Positions 28,411-39,558 of a stretch of 64,000 bases of DNA are shown here, in pieces. Under the pieces are notes generated by a model. It was not told where the DNA came from, made no database searches, and saw only the letters and a list, made by a program, of their open reading frames with translations. The position numbers and the translations under genes are program-made. Origin of the DNA: Methylocystis sp. IM3 (GTDB lineage: Bacteria > Pseudomonadota > Alphaproteobacteria > Rhizobiales > Beijerinckiaceae); the NCBI RefSeq assembly GCF_038070105.1, contig NZ_JBBPBZ010000002.1, forward strand, positions 3,516,501 through 3,580,500, read 5' to 3'. Numbering within the stretch: the stretch's first letter is position 1; every line of letters begins with the position of its first letter.

Positions 28411-29861
28411 CGGCGCTGCGCGTTCTCGCCGTCGCCTCGGAAATGAGCCCGCTCGTCAAGACGGGCGGCCTCGCCGATGTCGTCGGCGCCCTGCCGGCCG
28501 CGCTGCGCGTCCAAAACGTCGAGACCCGCACGCTCATTCCCGGCTATCCGCAGGCGCTCGCCGCGCTCGGTCCCGGAGAAACCCGCCTCGCCTTCGACGA
28601 TCTCTTCGGCGGTCCGGCCTGGCTGCACGAAGGGCGTCTCGGCGAGGAGATCGTCTATGCGCTCGTCGCGCCGCATCTCTACGCGCGCGAGGGCGGGCTC
28701 TACACCGACGCCCATGGCGTCGATTACCCCGACAACGCCTTCCGCTTCGCGGCGCTCGCCTGGGTCGGCGCCGACATCGCGCAGGGCGCGCTCGCCGATT
28801 TCGTCCCCGATGTCCTGCACGCCCACGACTGGCAGGCGGCGCTCGCGCCGGCCTATCTGCATTACAGCGGCCGGCCGCGGCCGGCGACCATCGTCACCAT
28901 TCACAACATCGCGTTTCAGGGGCAGTTTTCGAAAGAGCTGCTCGAGCCGCTGCGCCTCCCGCCGCACGCCTTCCAGATCGACGGCGTCGAATATTACGGC
29001 GCCATCGGCTTTCTCAAGGCGGGTCTCCAGCTTTGCGACCGCATCACGACGGTCTCGCCGAGTTATGCGCTCGAGATCGAGACGAGCGAATTCGGCATGG
29101 GGCTCGACGGCCTCTTGCGCGCGCGCGCCGATGTGGTCGGCGGCATTCTCAACGGCGTCGACGAAGAGACATGGAATCCGGCCACGGATACGCGCATCGC
29201 CGCCACTTACGACGCCGCGCGCCTCGACGCGCGCGCGAAAAACAGAGCGGCCCTTTGCCGCCGCCTGCGTCTCGACGCCGACCGGCAAGCGTTTCTCCTC
29301 GGCGTCGTGAGCCGCCTTTCCTGGCAAAAGGGCCTGGACATGCTGCTCGCCGATCTCCCCGGGCTGATGGCGCGCCGCGTGCAGATCGCGCTTCTCGGCG
29401 CCGGCGACAGACATCTGGAGGACGGCTTTCTCACCGCGCAGGAGGCCTATCGCGGCCGCGTCGGCGTCGTCATCGGCTATGACGAGGACATGGCCCATCT
29501 CGTTCAGGCGGGCTGCGACGCTTTTCTCGTTCCCTCGCGCTTCGAGCCCTGCGGTCTCACGCAGCTCTATGCGCTGCGCTACGGCGCCGTCCCAATTGTG
29601 GCGCGGGTCGGCGGCCTCAAGGATACGATCATCGACGCCAATGAAATGGCGCTTCAGGCCGGCGTCGCAACGGGCTTCCAGTTCTCGCCGCCGTCGGCCG
29701 AGGCGCTGGGCGGCGCGCTGCGTCGGGCGGAGGCCGTTTTCAACGACAGGGAGACATGGCGCGCCATGCAGATCGCCGGCATGAAGACGGATGTGTCCTG
29801 GCGCCATCCCGCACGGCGTTACGCCGCGCTTTATCGCGAGGCGGCGGCTGCAAGGAGGTGA
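28407..29861 (+). CDS. glgA: Glycogen synthase (ADP-glucose, GT5)
   Basis: 484 residues from ATG 28407, sharing ATGA with the glgC stop. GT-B fold: the N-terminal substrate motif [20 protein letters not shown] has the KTGGL signature, HAHDWQAAL follows, and the C-terminal domain has [13 protein letters not shown] and [35 protein letters not shown]. Elongates alpha-1,4 glucan from ADP-glucose. Its stop codon lies inside the very strong ribosome site of the next gene, so the two are translationally coupled. Confidence 0.97.
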   Translation: MTALRVLAVASEMSPLVKTGGLADVVGALPAALRVQNVETRTLIPGYPQALAALGPGETRLAFDDLFGGPAWLHEGRLGEEIVYALVAPHLYAREGGLYTDAHGVDYPDNAFRFAALAWVGADIAQGALADFVPDVLHAHDWQAALAPAYLHYSGRPRPATIVTIHNIAFQGQFSKELLEPLRLPPHAFQIDGVEYYGAIGFLKAGLQLCDRITTVSPSYALEIETSEFGMGLDGLLRARADVVGGILNGVDEETWNPATDTRIAATYDAARLDARAKNRAALCRRLRLDADRQAFLLGVVSRLSWQKGLDMLLADLPGLMARRVQIALLGAGDRHLEDGFLTAQEAYRGRVGVVIGYDEDMAHLVQAGCDAFLVPSRFEPCGLTQLYALRYGAVPIVARVGGLKDTIIDANEMALQAGVATGFQFSPPSAEALGGALRRAEAVFNDRETWRAMQIAGMKTDVSWRHPARRYAALYREAAAARR

Positions 29862-29871
29862 CGGTTCTCCG

Positions 29872-32800
29872 ATGCGCATCACCGACGGCGCCCCCGAACC
29901 GCTCGGCGCAACGCTCGACGACACGGGCGCCAATATCGCCGTCTTCTCCTCTCACGCGGAGACGATTGAACTCTGCCTCTTCGATGCGCAGGACAAGGAA
30001 AGCGCCCGCCTCCGGCTCCCTGCGCGCACGGGCGACGTCTTTCACGGACATGTCGCGGGCCTGAGAGAGGGGCAGCGGTACGGCTTTCGCGCTTACGGGC
30101 CCGATGCGCCGCAGGAGGGCCATCGCTTCAATGGCGCGAAGCTGCTCGTCGACCCTTACGCGCTCGCCCTCGATCGCGCGCTCGCCCTTCATCAAAGCCA
30201 ACTCGCTTTCGGCGAGACGGCGGCGGACGACAGCGCGCCCTTCGTCGCCAAGGGGGTAATGACGCGGCCGCCGCTCGCCGCGCAAAAGCGCCCGCGCCGC
30301 GCCTGGCGCGAGACGATTCTCTACGAAATGCACGTCAAGGGCTTCACCGCCGCCCATCCCGACGTGCCAACGCATCTGCGGGGAACATTCGCGGGCCTTG
30401 CGCACGAGGCGTCGATCGCGCATCTCCAGCAGCTCGGCGTCACGACGATCGAGCTTCTCCCTTGCGCGGCCTGGATCGACGAGCATCATCTGCCGCCGCT
30501 GGGGCTGACGAACTACTGGGGCTACAACCCCATCGCCTTCATGGCGCCCGATCCGCGCCTTGCGCCCGGCGGATGGGAGGACGTCCGCGCCGCCGTCGCG
30601 GCGCTCCACGACGCGGGCCTCGAGGTCATTCTCGACGTGGTCTTCAACCACACGGGCGAAAGCGACGCATATGGACCGACGCTTTCCCTTCGCGGCCTCG
30701 ACAATGCGGCTTATTACCGGCTGGCCGACGACAGGTCGCATTATGTGAACGACGCCGGCTGCGGCAATATCCTTGCTTTCGAGCGCGCGCCTGTCGTGCG
30801 CCTCGCCATGGACGCGCTGCGCGCCTGGGCGATGTATGGCGGCGTCGACGGCTTCCGCTTCGATCTCGCGACGACAGTGGCGCGCGGCCGGGCGGGTTTC
30901 GACCCCGACTCGCCCTTTCTGACCGCGCTGCGGCAGGACCCTTTGCTGCGCGACCTGAAGCTCATCGCCGAGCCCTGGGACCTCGGCCCCGGCGGCTATC
31001 GCCTCGGGCAATTTCCCGCCCCCTTCGCCGAATGGAACGACCGCTATCGCGACGCCGTGCGGCGCTTCTGGCGCGGCGACGCCGTGGGCGTGGGAGAACT
31101 CGCGACAAGGCTTGCCGGCTCGCAGGATGTCTTCGCGCGCCGCCGACCTTCCAGCAGCGTGAATTTCATCACGGCTCACGATGGCTTCACGCTGCGCGAC
31201 CTCGTCTCCTACGCATGCAAGCACAATGACGCGAACGGCGAGAGCAACCGCGACGGCGCGGACGACAATCTCTCCTGGAACAATGGCGCGGAAGGGGAGA
31301 GCGACGATCCCGCGATTCACGCAGCGCGCGCGCGAGACGCGCGCAATCTGCTCGCGACGCTGCTTTTCTCTCGAGGAACGCCCATGCTCGCCATGGGCGC
31401 CGAGCTCGGCCATACGCAGAAGGGCAACAACAACGCCTATGCGCAGGACAACGCCACGAGCTGGCTCGACTGGGCGCAGGCGGAATCTTCTCTCATCGAC
31501 GCCGCCGCGAAATTGATCGCGCTGCGCAAATCCCATCCCGCGCTCCGTGACGACCACTTTCTCGACGGCGCGGCGCAGGACGATGCGCTCCTTCCCGATG
31601 TCGAATGGCTTAGGCCCGACGGCGAAGCGATGCGCGAAGCGGACTGGCGCCGGGGCGAGGCGCAAACGCTGATCGTCTCGCTTTATCGGCAAGACGACCG
31701 CGCGCTCGTCATTCTGCATCGGGGCGCCGCGCCCTGCGCCGCCGCAGCGCCGCCCGCCCGCGACGGCCATGGATGGCGCCTCGCCTTCGACGCGTCCAAT
31801 GGCGAGGCGCAACTCGATGGCGCGCGCGTCGCCGTTCCGGGCCGCAGCGTGCTGCTGCTCGTCGAAGAGAAAAGCCCCGCGTCCCTCGTCGCGCCCGCCG
31901 TGGACGACGCGCTGCTCGCGCGTCTTTCGCAGGCGGCCGGCGTCGCGACTCAGTGGCGCGACGTCGAGGGCGCCGAGCATCACGTCCCGCGCGACACGCT
32001 GCTCGCTTTGCTTTCGCGTCTCGGCCTGCCCGCGGGGAGCCGCAGCGACGCGCGCGACAGCCTCCTTCGTCTCGCGCAGTTGCGTGACCGCCGCGCGCTG
32101 CCGCCGCATTTCGTCGCGCGCGAAAACGCCGCCGCGTCGCTGCGCCTCGGCGCGACCCAGACGACCCGCCTGACGCTCGTCGACGAAGCGGGGCGCGAAA
32201 CGCCGCTCGCGCTCTCCCATGCGACGCCCTGCGCCTGGCGCGGCGCCGACGGCCTCCTGCATCATGGCCGGCAGGCGCAATTGCCGCCGCTGCCCTCGGG
32301 ACGCTACGACCTTCGCGCCGAGCATGGCGAAACCTGCCGCCTCGTCGTCGCGCCCGCCCACTGCGCTCTCCCCGACCGCCGCGTCTTCGGATTTTCGGCG
32401 CAACTCTACGCCCTGCGCCGCGAGGGCGATCAGGGCGTCGGCGATTTCACGACGCTGCGCCGTCTGGCCGAAATCAGCGCGCAGGCCGGCGCGGCGCTCG
32501 TCGCCATCAATCCGCTGCATGCGCTCTTTTCGCAGGATCGCACGCGGGCGAGCCCCTATTATCCTTCCGACAGGCGCTTTCTCGATCCGCTCGCCATCGA
32601 CCTCGCCGAACTGCCCGAAGCCGCCTTCGATCCCGAGGCGGCGCGCGCCTTGTCGCTTCGGGAGAGGGTGGATTACGAGGGCGTCGAGGCGCTCAAGCGG
32701 CCGGCGTTCGAAAAGGCTTTCTCGCAGTTCGACGCTCTGGCGCGGCGCCGCCCCGAGGCGGACAGCGTTCGGAGCTTCTCGCGTTTTTGCGCCGAGGGCG

Positions 32801-33999
32801 GCGACGCGCTCCATCGCTTCGCGCTTTTCGAGACGATCGCGGAGATGCGCGGCGGCGAGGATTGGCGCCGCTGGCCGCAGGCGTTGCGCGACGGCGATGG
32901 CGCCGCGCTCGCCGCCGTCGCGGATCGACATGCGGAGCGCCTGCGCTTCCACAAATTTCTGCAATGGGTCGCCGACAGCCAGCTGGCGAAGGCGGCGTCG
33001 GCGGCGCGCGACGCGGGGCTGGCGTTCGGCTTTTGCCGGGACCTCGCCATCGGCGCCGCGCCGGACGGCGCCGAAAGCTGGCGCAAGGCGAAGCGCCGCA
33101 TCGCGGGATTTTCGATCGGCGCGCCGCCCGATCCCTTCAGCCGCGACGGCCAGAGCTGGGGCCTGCCGGCGCCCGATCCGCTCGCGATCGAAGCCGACGG
33201 CGGCGCCGACTTCGCCGAGCTTCTCGCCGCCAACATGCGCCATGCCGGCGCGCTGCGCATCGACCATGTGATGGGGCTCTCGCGGCTCTTCCTCGTGCCG
33301 GAGGGCGCGAAGGCGACCGAAGGCGCCTATGTCTCCTATCCGCTCGACGCATTGCTCGCGCAGCTCTCCCTCGAGAGCGTCCGCGCCAATTGCCTCGTCG
33401 TCGGCGAAGACCTCGGCACGCTCCCCTTCGGCTTCAGGGACAGGCTCGCGGCGGCGAATGTGCTGAGCTATCGGGTCCTCTGGTTCGAGCGCGCCGGCGC
33501 GGGCTTCGCGGCGCCGCGCGATTATCCCGCAAAGGCCATGGCCTGCGTCTCGACGCATGATCTGCCGACGCTTGCCGGCTGGTGGGAAGAGGCCGACGTC
33601 GCCGAGAGGGAAGCTCTGGGGCTTCTTTCCGCCGCGGACGCCGCAAGGGAGCGCGAGAGCCGCAGGCGCGACAGGCGCGCGCTCCTCGACGCCTTGCGCG
33701 CAGAGGGCTTGATCGGCGCGCCGGCCGAGGGCGCGATTTTCGACGACGCCGCCTTCGACGATGGGCTGGCTCAGGCCCTGCACGCTTTCGCGGCGCGCAC
33801 GCCGTCGGTTCTCGCCATGGCGCAGCTCGACGATCTCGCCGGAGAGTGCGTCGCCGTCAATCTGCCCGGCACGGATCAGGAGCGGCCGAACTGGCGGCGC
33901 AAGCTCCATCCCACGGTCGAGACGCTATTTTCCCTGCCGCGGGCGTGCGCGATCGTTTCGGCGCTCCGCCGCAATCTGGACGAGATTGCGGGGCCATAG
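29872..33999 (+). CDS. glgX-malQ: Glycogen debranching enzyme GlgX fused to 4-alpha-glucanotransferase MalQ
   Basis: One 1375-residue frame. Ribosome site AAGGAGGTGA lies ten bases before the ATG and overlaps the glgA stop. Residues 1-665 are GlgX: a CBM48 domain, then a GH13 barrel with Asp331 (GFRFDLA), Glu367 (LIAEPWD) and Asp437 (TAHDGF), and a C-terminal beta domain. Residues about 672-1375 are a complete GH77 MalQ with its own N-terminal module, Asp1131 (LRIDHVMGL), Glu1179 (VGEDLGT) and Asp1230 (STHDLPT). All six catalytic residues are intact. GlgX releases phosphorylase-limit branches and MalQ recycles the short maltooligosaccharides, so the fusion would pass products directly between sites. 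No glgP or pgm is in the window. Confidence 0.95.
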   Translation: MRITDGAPEPLGATLDDTGANIAVFSSHAETIELCLFDAQDKESARLRLPARTGDVFHGHVAGLREGQRYGFRAYGPDAPQEGHRFNGAKLLVDPYALALDRALALHQSQLAFGETAADDSAPFVAKGVMTRPPLAAQKRPRRAWRETILYEMHVKGFTAAHPDVPTHLRGTFAGLAHEASIAHLQQLGVTTIELLPCAAWIDEHHLPPLGLTNYWGYNPIAFMAPDPRLAPGGWEDVRAAVAALHDAGLEVILDVVFNHTGESDAYGPTLSLRGLDNAAYYRLADDRSHYVNDAGCGNILAFERAPVVRLAMDALRAWAMYGGVDGFRFDLATTVARGRAGFDPDSPFLTALRQDPLLRDLKLIAEPWDLGPGGYRLGQFPAPFAEWNDRYRDAVRRFWRGDAVGVGELATRLAGSQDVFARRRPSSSVNFITAHDGFTLRDLVSYACKHNDANGESNRDGADDNLSWNNGAEGESDDPAIHAARARDARNLLATLLFSRGTPMLAMGAELGHTQKGNNNAYAQDNATSWLDWAQAESSLIDAAAKLIALRKSHPALRDDHFLDGAAQDDALLPDVEWLRPDGEAMREADWRRGEAQTLIVSLYRQDDRALVILHRGAAPCAAAAPPARDGHGWRLAFDASNGEAQLDGARVAVPGRSVLLLVEEKSPASLVAPAVDDALLARLSQAAGVATQWRDVEGAEHHVPRDTLLALLSRLGLPAGSRSDARDSLLRLAQLRDRRALPPHFVARENAAASLRLGATQTTRLTLVDEAGRETPLALSHATPCAWRGADGLLHHGRQAQLPPLPSGRYDLRAEHGETCRLVVAPAHCALPDRRVFGFSAQLYALRREGDQGVGDFTTLRRLAEISAQAGAALVAINPLHALFSQDRTRASPYYPSDRRFLDPLAIDLAELPEAAFDPEAARALSLRERVDYEGVEALKRPAFEKAFSQFDALARRRPEADSVRSFSRFCAEGGDALHRFALFETIAEMRGGEDWRRWPQALRDGDGAALAAVADRHAERLRFHKFLQWVADSQLAKAASAARDAGLAFGFCRDLAIGAAPDGAESWRKAKRRIAGFSIGAPPDPFSRDGQSWGLPAPDPLAIEADGGADFAELLAANMRHAGALRIDHVMGLSRLFLVPEGAKATEGAYVSYPLDALLAQLSLESVRANCLVVGEDLGTLPFGFRDRLAAANVLSYRVLWFERAGAGFAAPRDYPAKAMACVSTHDLPTLAGWWEEADVAEREALGLLSAADAARERESRRRDRRALLDALRAEGLIGAPAEGAIFDDAAFDDGLAQALHAFAARTPSVLAMAQLDDLAGECVAVNLPGTDQERPNWRRKLHPTVETLFSLPRACAIVSALRRNLDEIAGP

Positions 34000-34032
34000 T
34001 CGCGCGTTCTCTTCAAGGGGCCTCGGGCGCTT

Positions 34033-35408
34033 ATGACGGCATCGGCGGAGCGTTTTCGGGCGGGCGAGGCGCGTCTGCGCCCGGTCGGCGGCTTCGCACT
34101 CGCCTCTGTTCTCGCCGGCGCCTCCCTCCTCGCCGCCGCGCCCCTTTCCGCTGAAGACAAGCCGGCGGTCGGCGCGGACGATCTGACGCTGCGCCGGCTC
34201 GAATTGCGCGGCGTCGAGGACGTGATGGGCGAAAGCCGGGCGCAGGCGCGCAAGCTCGAGGAGGAAGTCGCCGGGCATGCGGCGATCCGCGAGAATCTCA
34301 ACAGGACGCTGATCGAGGCGACGGAGAAGCTTCAGGAGGCCGAGGCGCGCGCGGCCGAGATCGAGGCCCGTCTCGAAACGCTCGGCCTTCAGGAAAAGGC
34401 GATCGTCGGCTCGCTCGAAAGCCGCCGCGCCACGATCGTCGAGGTGCTGATGGTGCTGCAACGCATGGGCCGGCGCCCGCCGCCTGCGCTGCTCGCACGG
34501 CCGCAGGACATTCTCGACGCGCTGCGCGCCGCGCTGGCGCTCGGAGATTTGCTGCCGCAAATGCGCGCCGAGGCGCAGGCGTTGCAGACGGATCTTTCCG
34601 AACTCCTGCGCCTGCGCGACGGCGTGCGGCAGGAACAGGCGCGCCTCGACAAGGAAAGGACCGCGCTCGCCGAACAGCGCCAGCGGCTCGGCGAATTGAT
34701 CGAGATGCGGCAGGAGGCGCTCTCGGCGGCGCAATCGGCGCTGCTGAGCGAAAGCGAACGCGCCGAGAAGCTCGCGCGCCAGGCGACGAGCCTCAAGGAG
34801 CTCATCACGCGCATGGAGGCCGAAAGCGAAGCCGCGCGCAAGGCCGCCGAGGCCGCGCGCAAGGCCGACGCCGAGCGCGCCGCCGCCCAGGCGAAGCTAG
34901 ACGCGGAGCAGCGCAGAAAGGCGCTCGCCGCCCCCTTCCGGGACCCCGCGCGCCTTGCGCCCGCCGTCTCCTTCGCCGATCTGAAGGGCAAATTGAACTT
35001 TCCGGTCGCGGGTCCGGTGCTCAGGCGCTATGGCGCGCCGGACGGGTTCGGCGGCAAGGAAAAGGCCTATTTCATCGGCGCCCGCGAGAATGGCGTGGTG
35101 GTCGCGCCCTGCGACGGATGGGTCGCCTTTTCAGGACCTTACAGAACCTATGGACAACTCTTGATCATTAACGCGGGCGACGGCTATTATGTGGTTCTGG
35201 CCGGCATGAGTCGCTCGAATGTGAACGTCGGACAGTTCGTCCTGGCGGGAGAGCCGGTGGCCAGCATGGGAGACGGAGCCGCGCAGACGGCGGCGACCAT
35301 CGCGATCGGCGCGAAACAACCCATTTTGTATGTCGAGTTCCGCAAGGACGGAGCCTCGATCGACTCGAGCCCATGGTGGGCCAGGTCAGACAGTCGGAAG
35401 GTCGGCGG

Positions 35409-35412
<4 letters not shown>
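34033..35412 (+). CDS. EnvC-like murein hydrolase activator with degenerate LytM (M23) domain
   Basis: 459 residues. An N-terminal export signal (GFALASVLAGASLLAAAPLSA) is followed by long coiled coils (about 50-300, rich in Glu, Arg and Ala with heptad spacing) and a C-terminal LytM-like domain (about 320-455). The LytM domain keeps the fold pattern (NGVVVAPCDGWVAFSG, YGQLLIINAGDGYYVVLAGM, YVEFRKDG) but contains no histidine, so the zinc ligands HxxxD and HxH are absent. It cannot be an active endopeptidase by the usual mechanism; like EnvC/LdpF it probably activates amidases at division. It overlaps ctpA by ATGA, a conserved alphaproteobacterial pairing. Confidence 0.88.
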
Positions 35413-36767
<1,355 letters not shown>

Positions 36768-36790
36768 GCGAATTGAAAGCTCCAGAAAGC

Positions 36791-36819
36791 GGGCGCCGTT
36801 TGCGGCGTCCGTTTCGTTT
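36791..36819 (+). terminator. Intrinsic terminator after ctpA
   Basis: GGGCGCCG - TTTG - CGGCGTCC (one G-T wobble) followed by GTTTCGTTT. It ends 13 bases before the ccmC start, which argues for the later ATG as the ccmC start. Confidence 0.7.
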
Positions 36820-36832
36820 ATCAGGTCGGAAG

Positions 36833-37603
36833 ATGCCCAATATCCTCGACTACGCCAATCCGACGCGCTTCCTCGCTTTCGCGCGCATCGTCCTGCCGTG
36901 GCTCACCGGCCTCACGCTGATCCTGCTCGCGGTCGGCCTTTACGGCGCCTTCGCCGCGCCGCCCGACTATCAGCAGGGCGAGACCGTGCGGATCATGTAT
37001 ATCCACGTGCCCGCGGCCTGGCTCGCCCTCTTCGCCTATGTCGTGATGACCTCCGCCTCGCTCGGCGTTCTCGTGTGGAAACATCCGCTCGCCGACGCCG
37101 CGCAGAAGACCGCCGCCTCGCTCGGCGCCGCCTTCACCTTCGTCTGCCTCGTCACGGGCTCGCTGTGGGGCAAGCCGATGTGGGGAACCTATTGGGTGTG
37201 GGACGCGCGCCTCACCTCGATGCTCGTCCTGTTCCTGCTCTATCTCGGCCTGATCGCCGTGCGCCAGACCATGGACGACACGCCGCGCGGCGCGCGCGTC
37301 GCCTCGATCATGACGCTCGTCGGCGCGATCGACATTCCGATCATCAAATATTCCGTCGACTGGTGGAATACGCTGCATCAGCCGGCCTCGGTCTTCCGCG
37401 TGGGCGGGCCGACGATCTCGGGCGCCATGCTCTGGCCGCTGCTGGTGATGGCGCTGGCCGCGACGCTCCTGTTCCTGACCCTGCATTTCATGGCGATCCG
37501 CAACGAAATCCTGCGCCGTCGGCTGGCGCGCCTGTCGCTGCAGGCTCTACAGGCCGGCGCGCGGGACGAGGGCGAATCTCCCTCTCTGGAGGCTGCGCAA
37601 TGA
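36833..37603 (+). CDS. ccmC: Heme export/handling protein CcmC (cytochrome c maturation)
   Basis: 256 residues from ATG 36833 (MPNILDYANPTRF). A TTG overlapping the ctpA stop would add 23 residues that run through the terminator, so it is rejected. Six hydrophobic segments, with the tryptophan-rich WWD-type heme-binding region WGKPMWGTYWVWDARLTS near residues 110-130, flanked by conserved histidines (MYIHVPAAW and STRP-like regions). With CcmD and CcmE it loads heme for cytochrome c assembly in the periplasm. Overlaps ccmD by ATGA. Confidence 0.95.
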   Translation: MPNILDYANPTRFLAFARIVLPWLTGLTLILLAVGLYGAFAAPPDYQQGETVRIMYIHVPAAWLALFAYVVMTSASLGVLVWKHPLADAAQKTAASLGAAFTFVCLVTGSLWGKPMWGTYWVWDARLTSMLVLFLLYLGLIAVRQTMDDTPRGARVASIMTLVGAIDIPIIKYSVDWWNTLHQPASVFRVGGPTISGAMLWPLLVMALAATLLFLTLHFMAIRNEILRRRLARLSLQALQAGARDEGESPSLEAAQ

Positions 37604-37767
37604 GCGATCACGCAACCTATGTCGCGGCCGCCTATGCGATCGCCTTTCTCACGATCGGCGGCATGGCGGCGCGCATCCTTCTCGACTACCGGCGCCTGAA
37701 GGCGGAGCTTGCGCGCCTGGGCGGCCGGGACGAGGATGGCAGGGACCAGGACGGAGGCCGCGCGTGA
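37600..37767 (+). CDS. ccmD: Heme exporter protein CcmD
   Basis: 55 residues: one membrane helix (ATYVAAAYAIAFLTIGGMA, about 5-25), then a basic and acidic cytoplasmic tail. Identified by size, topology and position between ccmC and ccmG. CcmD stabilises the CcmC-CcmE complex. Overlaps ccmC at ATGA and ccmG at GTGA. Confidence 0.9.
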   Translation: MSDHATYVAAAYAIAFLTIGGMAARILLDYRRLKAELARLGGRDEDGRDQDGGRA

Positions 37768-38348
37768 GCGAGCCTGCGACCGCCTCCGCGCCGCGCTCGC
37801 CGCTGCGTTTCCTGCCGCTCGTCCTCTTCGCGCTGCTCGCGACGCTCTTCTTCGTGCGGCTCTTCTCCGGCGACGCCTCGCGGCTGCCGTCCGCGCTGAT
37901 CGGCAAGCCCGCGCCGCAATTCGATCTGCCGGCGCTCTCGGGCCTCGGCGCGCCGGGCCTCGCGACCGCCGATCTGCGCAAGGGCCATGTCAGCGTCGTC
38001 AATGTCTTCGCCAGCTGGTGCGCGCCCTGCCGTCAGGAGCACGCCACGCTCATGACGCTCGCGGCGGACGAAAAGCTGAAGGCGAAGGGCGTCGAGCTTT
38101 ACGGCCTGTCCTACAAGGACGAGCCGGCCAACGCCCTCGGCTTTCTCCAGGGCCAGGGCAATCCCTTCCAGCGCGTCGGCGTCGACCCCGCCGGCCGCAC
38201 GGCCATCGACTTCGGCGTCTATGGCGTGCCGGAGACCTTCGTGGTCAAGGGCGACGGGACGATCGCCTATAAATTCGTCGGACCGCTGACGCCTTCCGCC
38301 GCGGCGACGGTCCTGCTTCCCGAAATCGAAAAGGCGGCGGGAAACTAG
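37764..38348 (+). CDS. ccmG: Thiol:disulfide interchange protein CcmG/DsbE
   Basis: 194 residues from a GTG that overlaps the ccmD stop. N-terminal membrane anchor (FLPLVLFALLATLFFVRLF, about 16-35). Periplasmic thioredoxin domain with FASWCAPCRQEH near residue 86-97 and the cis-Pro loop YGVPETFVV. It reduces the apocytochrome c CXXCH cysteines before heme attachment. ccmA, ccmB, ccmE, ccmF and ccmH are not in the window, so the system is split in this genome. Confidence 0.96.
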   Translation: MSEPATASAPRSPLRFLPLVLFALLATLFFVRLFSGDASRLPSALIGKPAPQFDLPALSGLGAPGLATADLRKGHVSVVNVFASWCAPCRQEHATLMTLAADEKLKAKGVELYGLSYKDEPANALGFLQGQGNPFQRVGVDPAGRTAIDFGVYGVPETFVVKGDGTIAYKFVGPLTPSAAATVLLPEIEKAAGN

Positions 38349-38677
38349 CTTTCCCGCGCCGGGAGCCGGGCCCCGGCGCGCGGCGGGCGGACGCCCTTCC
38401 GGAACGCGACGCCGACGAGCGTCTGACGTCGCCAGACGACCTCGGCGACATGCCGCTCCTGACCGACGGCGAGAATGAAGACATCCGGCAAGTCCGCAGC
38501 GCCGCAGTCGATCTTCGCGCCTGTCGTCGAGCGGTCGATCACTTCACAGGGGATCGCGGGCGCCACGCCGCCGGGGTCGGCCCAGGCGTCGAGGAGGAAT
38601 TTGAGACGCGCGGCGGCGCGCCGCTCCTGCTGGGGGCCGGCTTTCTGTCTCGGTTTTTCGGCGACGGATGGGAGCAT
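38345..38677 (-). CDS. PilZ domain protein
   Basis: 110 residues. RRAAARLKF gives the RxxxR part and DRSTTGAKI the (D/N)xSxxG part of the cyclic-di-GMP binding site, followed by the beta-barrel strands of a single PilZ domain. It probably binds cyclic-di-GMP and affects motility, polysaccharide or adhesion. Tail-to-tail with ccmG: the two stop codons share the sequence CTAG, a four-base overlap. Confidence 0.75.
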   Translation of the reverse strand: MLPSVAEKPRQKAGPQQERRAAARLKFLLDAWADPGGVAPAIPCEVIDRSTTGAKIDCGAADLPDVFILAVGQERHVAEVVWRRQTLVGVAFRKGVRPPRAGARLPARES

Positions 38678-38771
38678 GGCTGTTCGGGGGCTGCGGTTTC
38701 GACCGATAGAACCCTAGCCGATGACATTTGAGGATCGGTGAACGGTTACGCTCGCGTTCGAGCGAGCGCCT

Positions 38772-39512
38772 TCAGGGCGCCTTCAGGAACAGGCCGACGG
38801 TGAGCGCCGAACCCACAGCGATGATGAAGAGGCGCAGGATTTTCTCGTCGATGATGTGAATGAGCCGCGCGCCCGCGACGCCACCGATGGTCGCGCCCGC
38901 CGCCGCCGTCAGCGCCTGCGGCCAGTGCAGATCCGGCGAGAACAGGAAGATCGCGACGGCGGAGGCGTTCATCACGCCCGCCAGCACATTCTTGGTGGCG
39001 CTGGCGATGCGGACGGCCTGACCTGCCATGGTCAGGGCGGCGACCATGAGAAAGCCCGCGCCGCCGCCGAAATAGCCGCCATAGGTCGCGATCAGGAACT
39101 GGATGAGCCCCGCGCCCGCCGGGCCGAGATGGCCATGCGCTTCGCCGGGCTTGCGCAGGAAACTGCCCCAGGCGAAGAGCCCCGTGGCGAAAAGCACCAG
39201 CCAGGGCACGAGGTGCGCGAAAAGGCCGCGCGGCGTCGCAAGCAGAATGACCGCGCCGATGGCGCCGCCGACGATGCTGATGGCGAAAAGCCAGCGAAGC
39301 GACATTGCGCCCACGCCTTTCGCATGGCTGCGCCCGGTCCAGCCGGTGGCGATCTGCGCCGGGAAGAGCGCGACGCAGGAGGTGATGTTCGCCGCGAGCG
39401 CATCCATCCCCGTGAACATGAGCGTCGGCAGGAGGAGGAAGGAGCCGCCGCCGGCCAGCGCATTTTGCGCGCCGGCCCAGAGCGCGACGGCGAAGAGCAG
39501 AAAGAAAGGCAT
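38772..39512 (-). CDS. TauE/SafE family sulfite/organosulfur exporter-like protein
   Basis: 246 residues, about eight membrane helices in two repeats. TauE/SafE features: AGGGSFLLLPTLMFTGMDALAAN near the N-terminus and the mirrored YFGGGAGFLMVAALTMAG in the second half. Family members move sulfite, sulfoacetate or other small anions across the inner membrane; the substrate here is unknown. The neighbouring TetR gene lies 46 bases upstream on the same strand. Confidence 0.9.
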   Translation of the reverse strand: MPFFLLFAVALWAGAQNALAGGGSFLLLPTLMFTGMDALAANITSCVALFPAQIATGWTGRSHAKGVGAMSLRWLFAISIVGGAIGAVILLATPRGLFAHLVPWLVLFATGLFAWGSFLRKPGEAHGHLGPAGAGLIQFLIATYGGYFGGGAGFLMVAALTMAGQAVRIASATKNVLAGVMNASAVAIFLFSPDLHWPQALTAAAGATIGGVAGARLIHIIDEKILRLFIIAVGSALTVGLFLKAP

Positions 39513-39558
39513 GCGCGCCTATGTCAGTTTGCCGCGCGCCTGGCAAGCCGCCGGGTTT

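Noticed and set aside
29740..33909. A 1389-codon open frame on the minus strand opposite the GlgX-MalQ fusion, and similar long antisense frames (for example 563-3214 on the plus strand over corC/aroKB)
   Set aside because: These arise because high-GC coding sequence rarely has stops in the complementary codon-phase frame. The translations are Arg/Ala/Glu-rich with no domain signatures, whereas the opposite strand holds clear enzymes.
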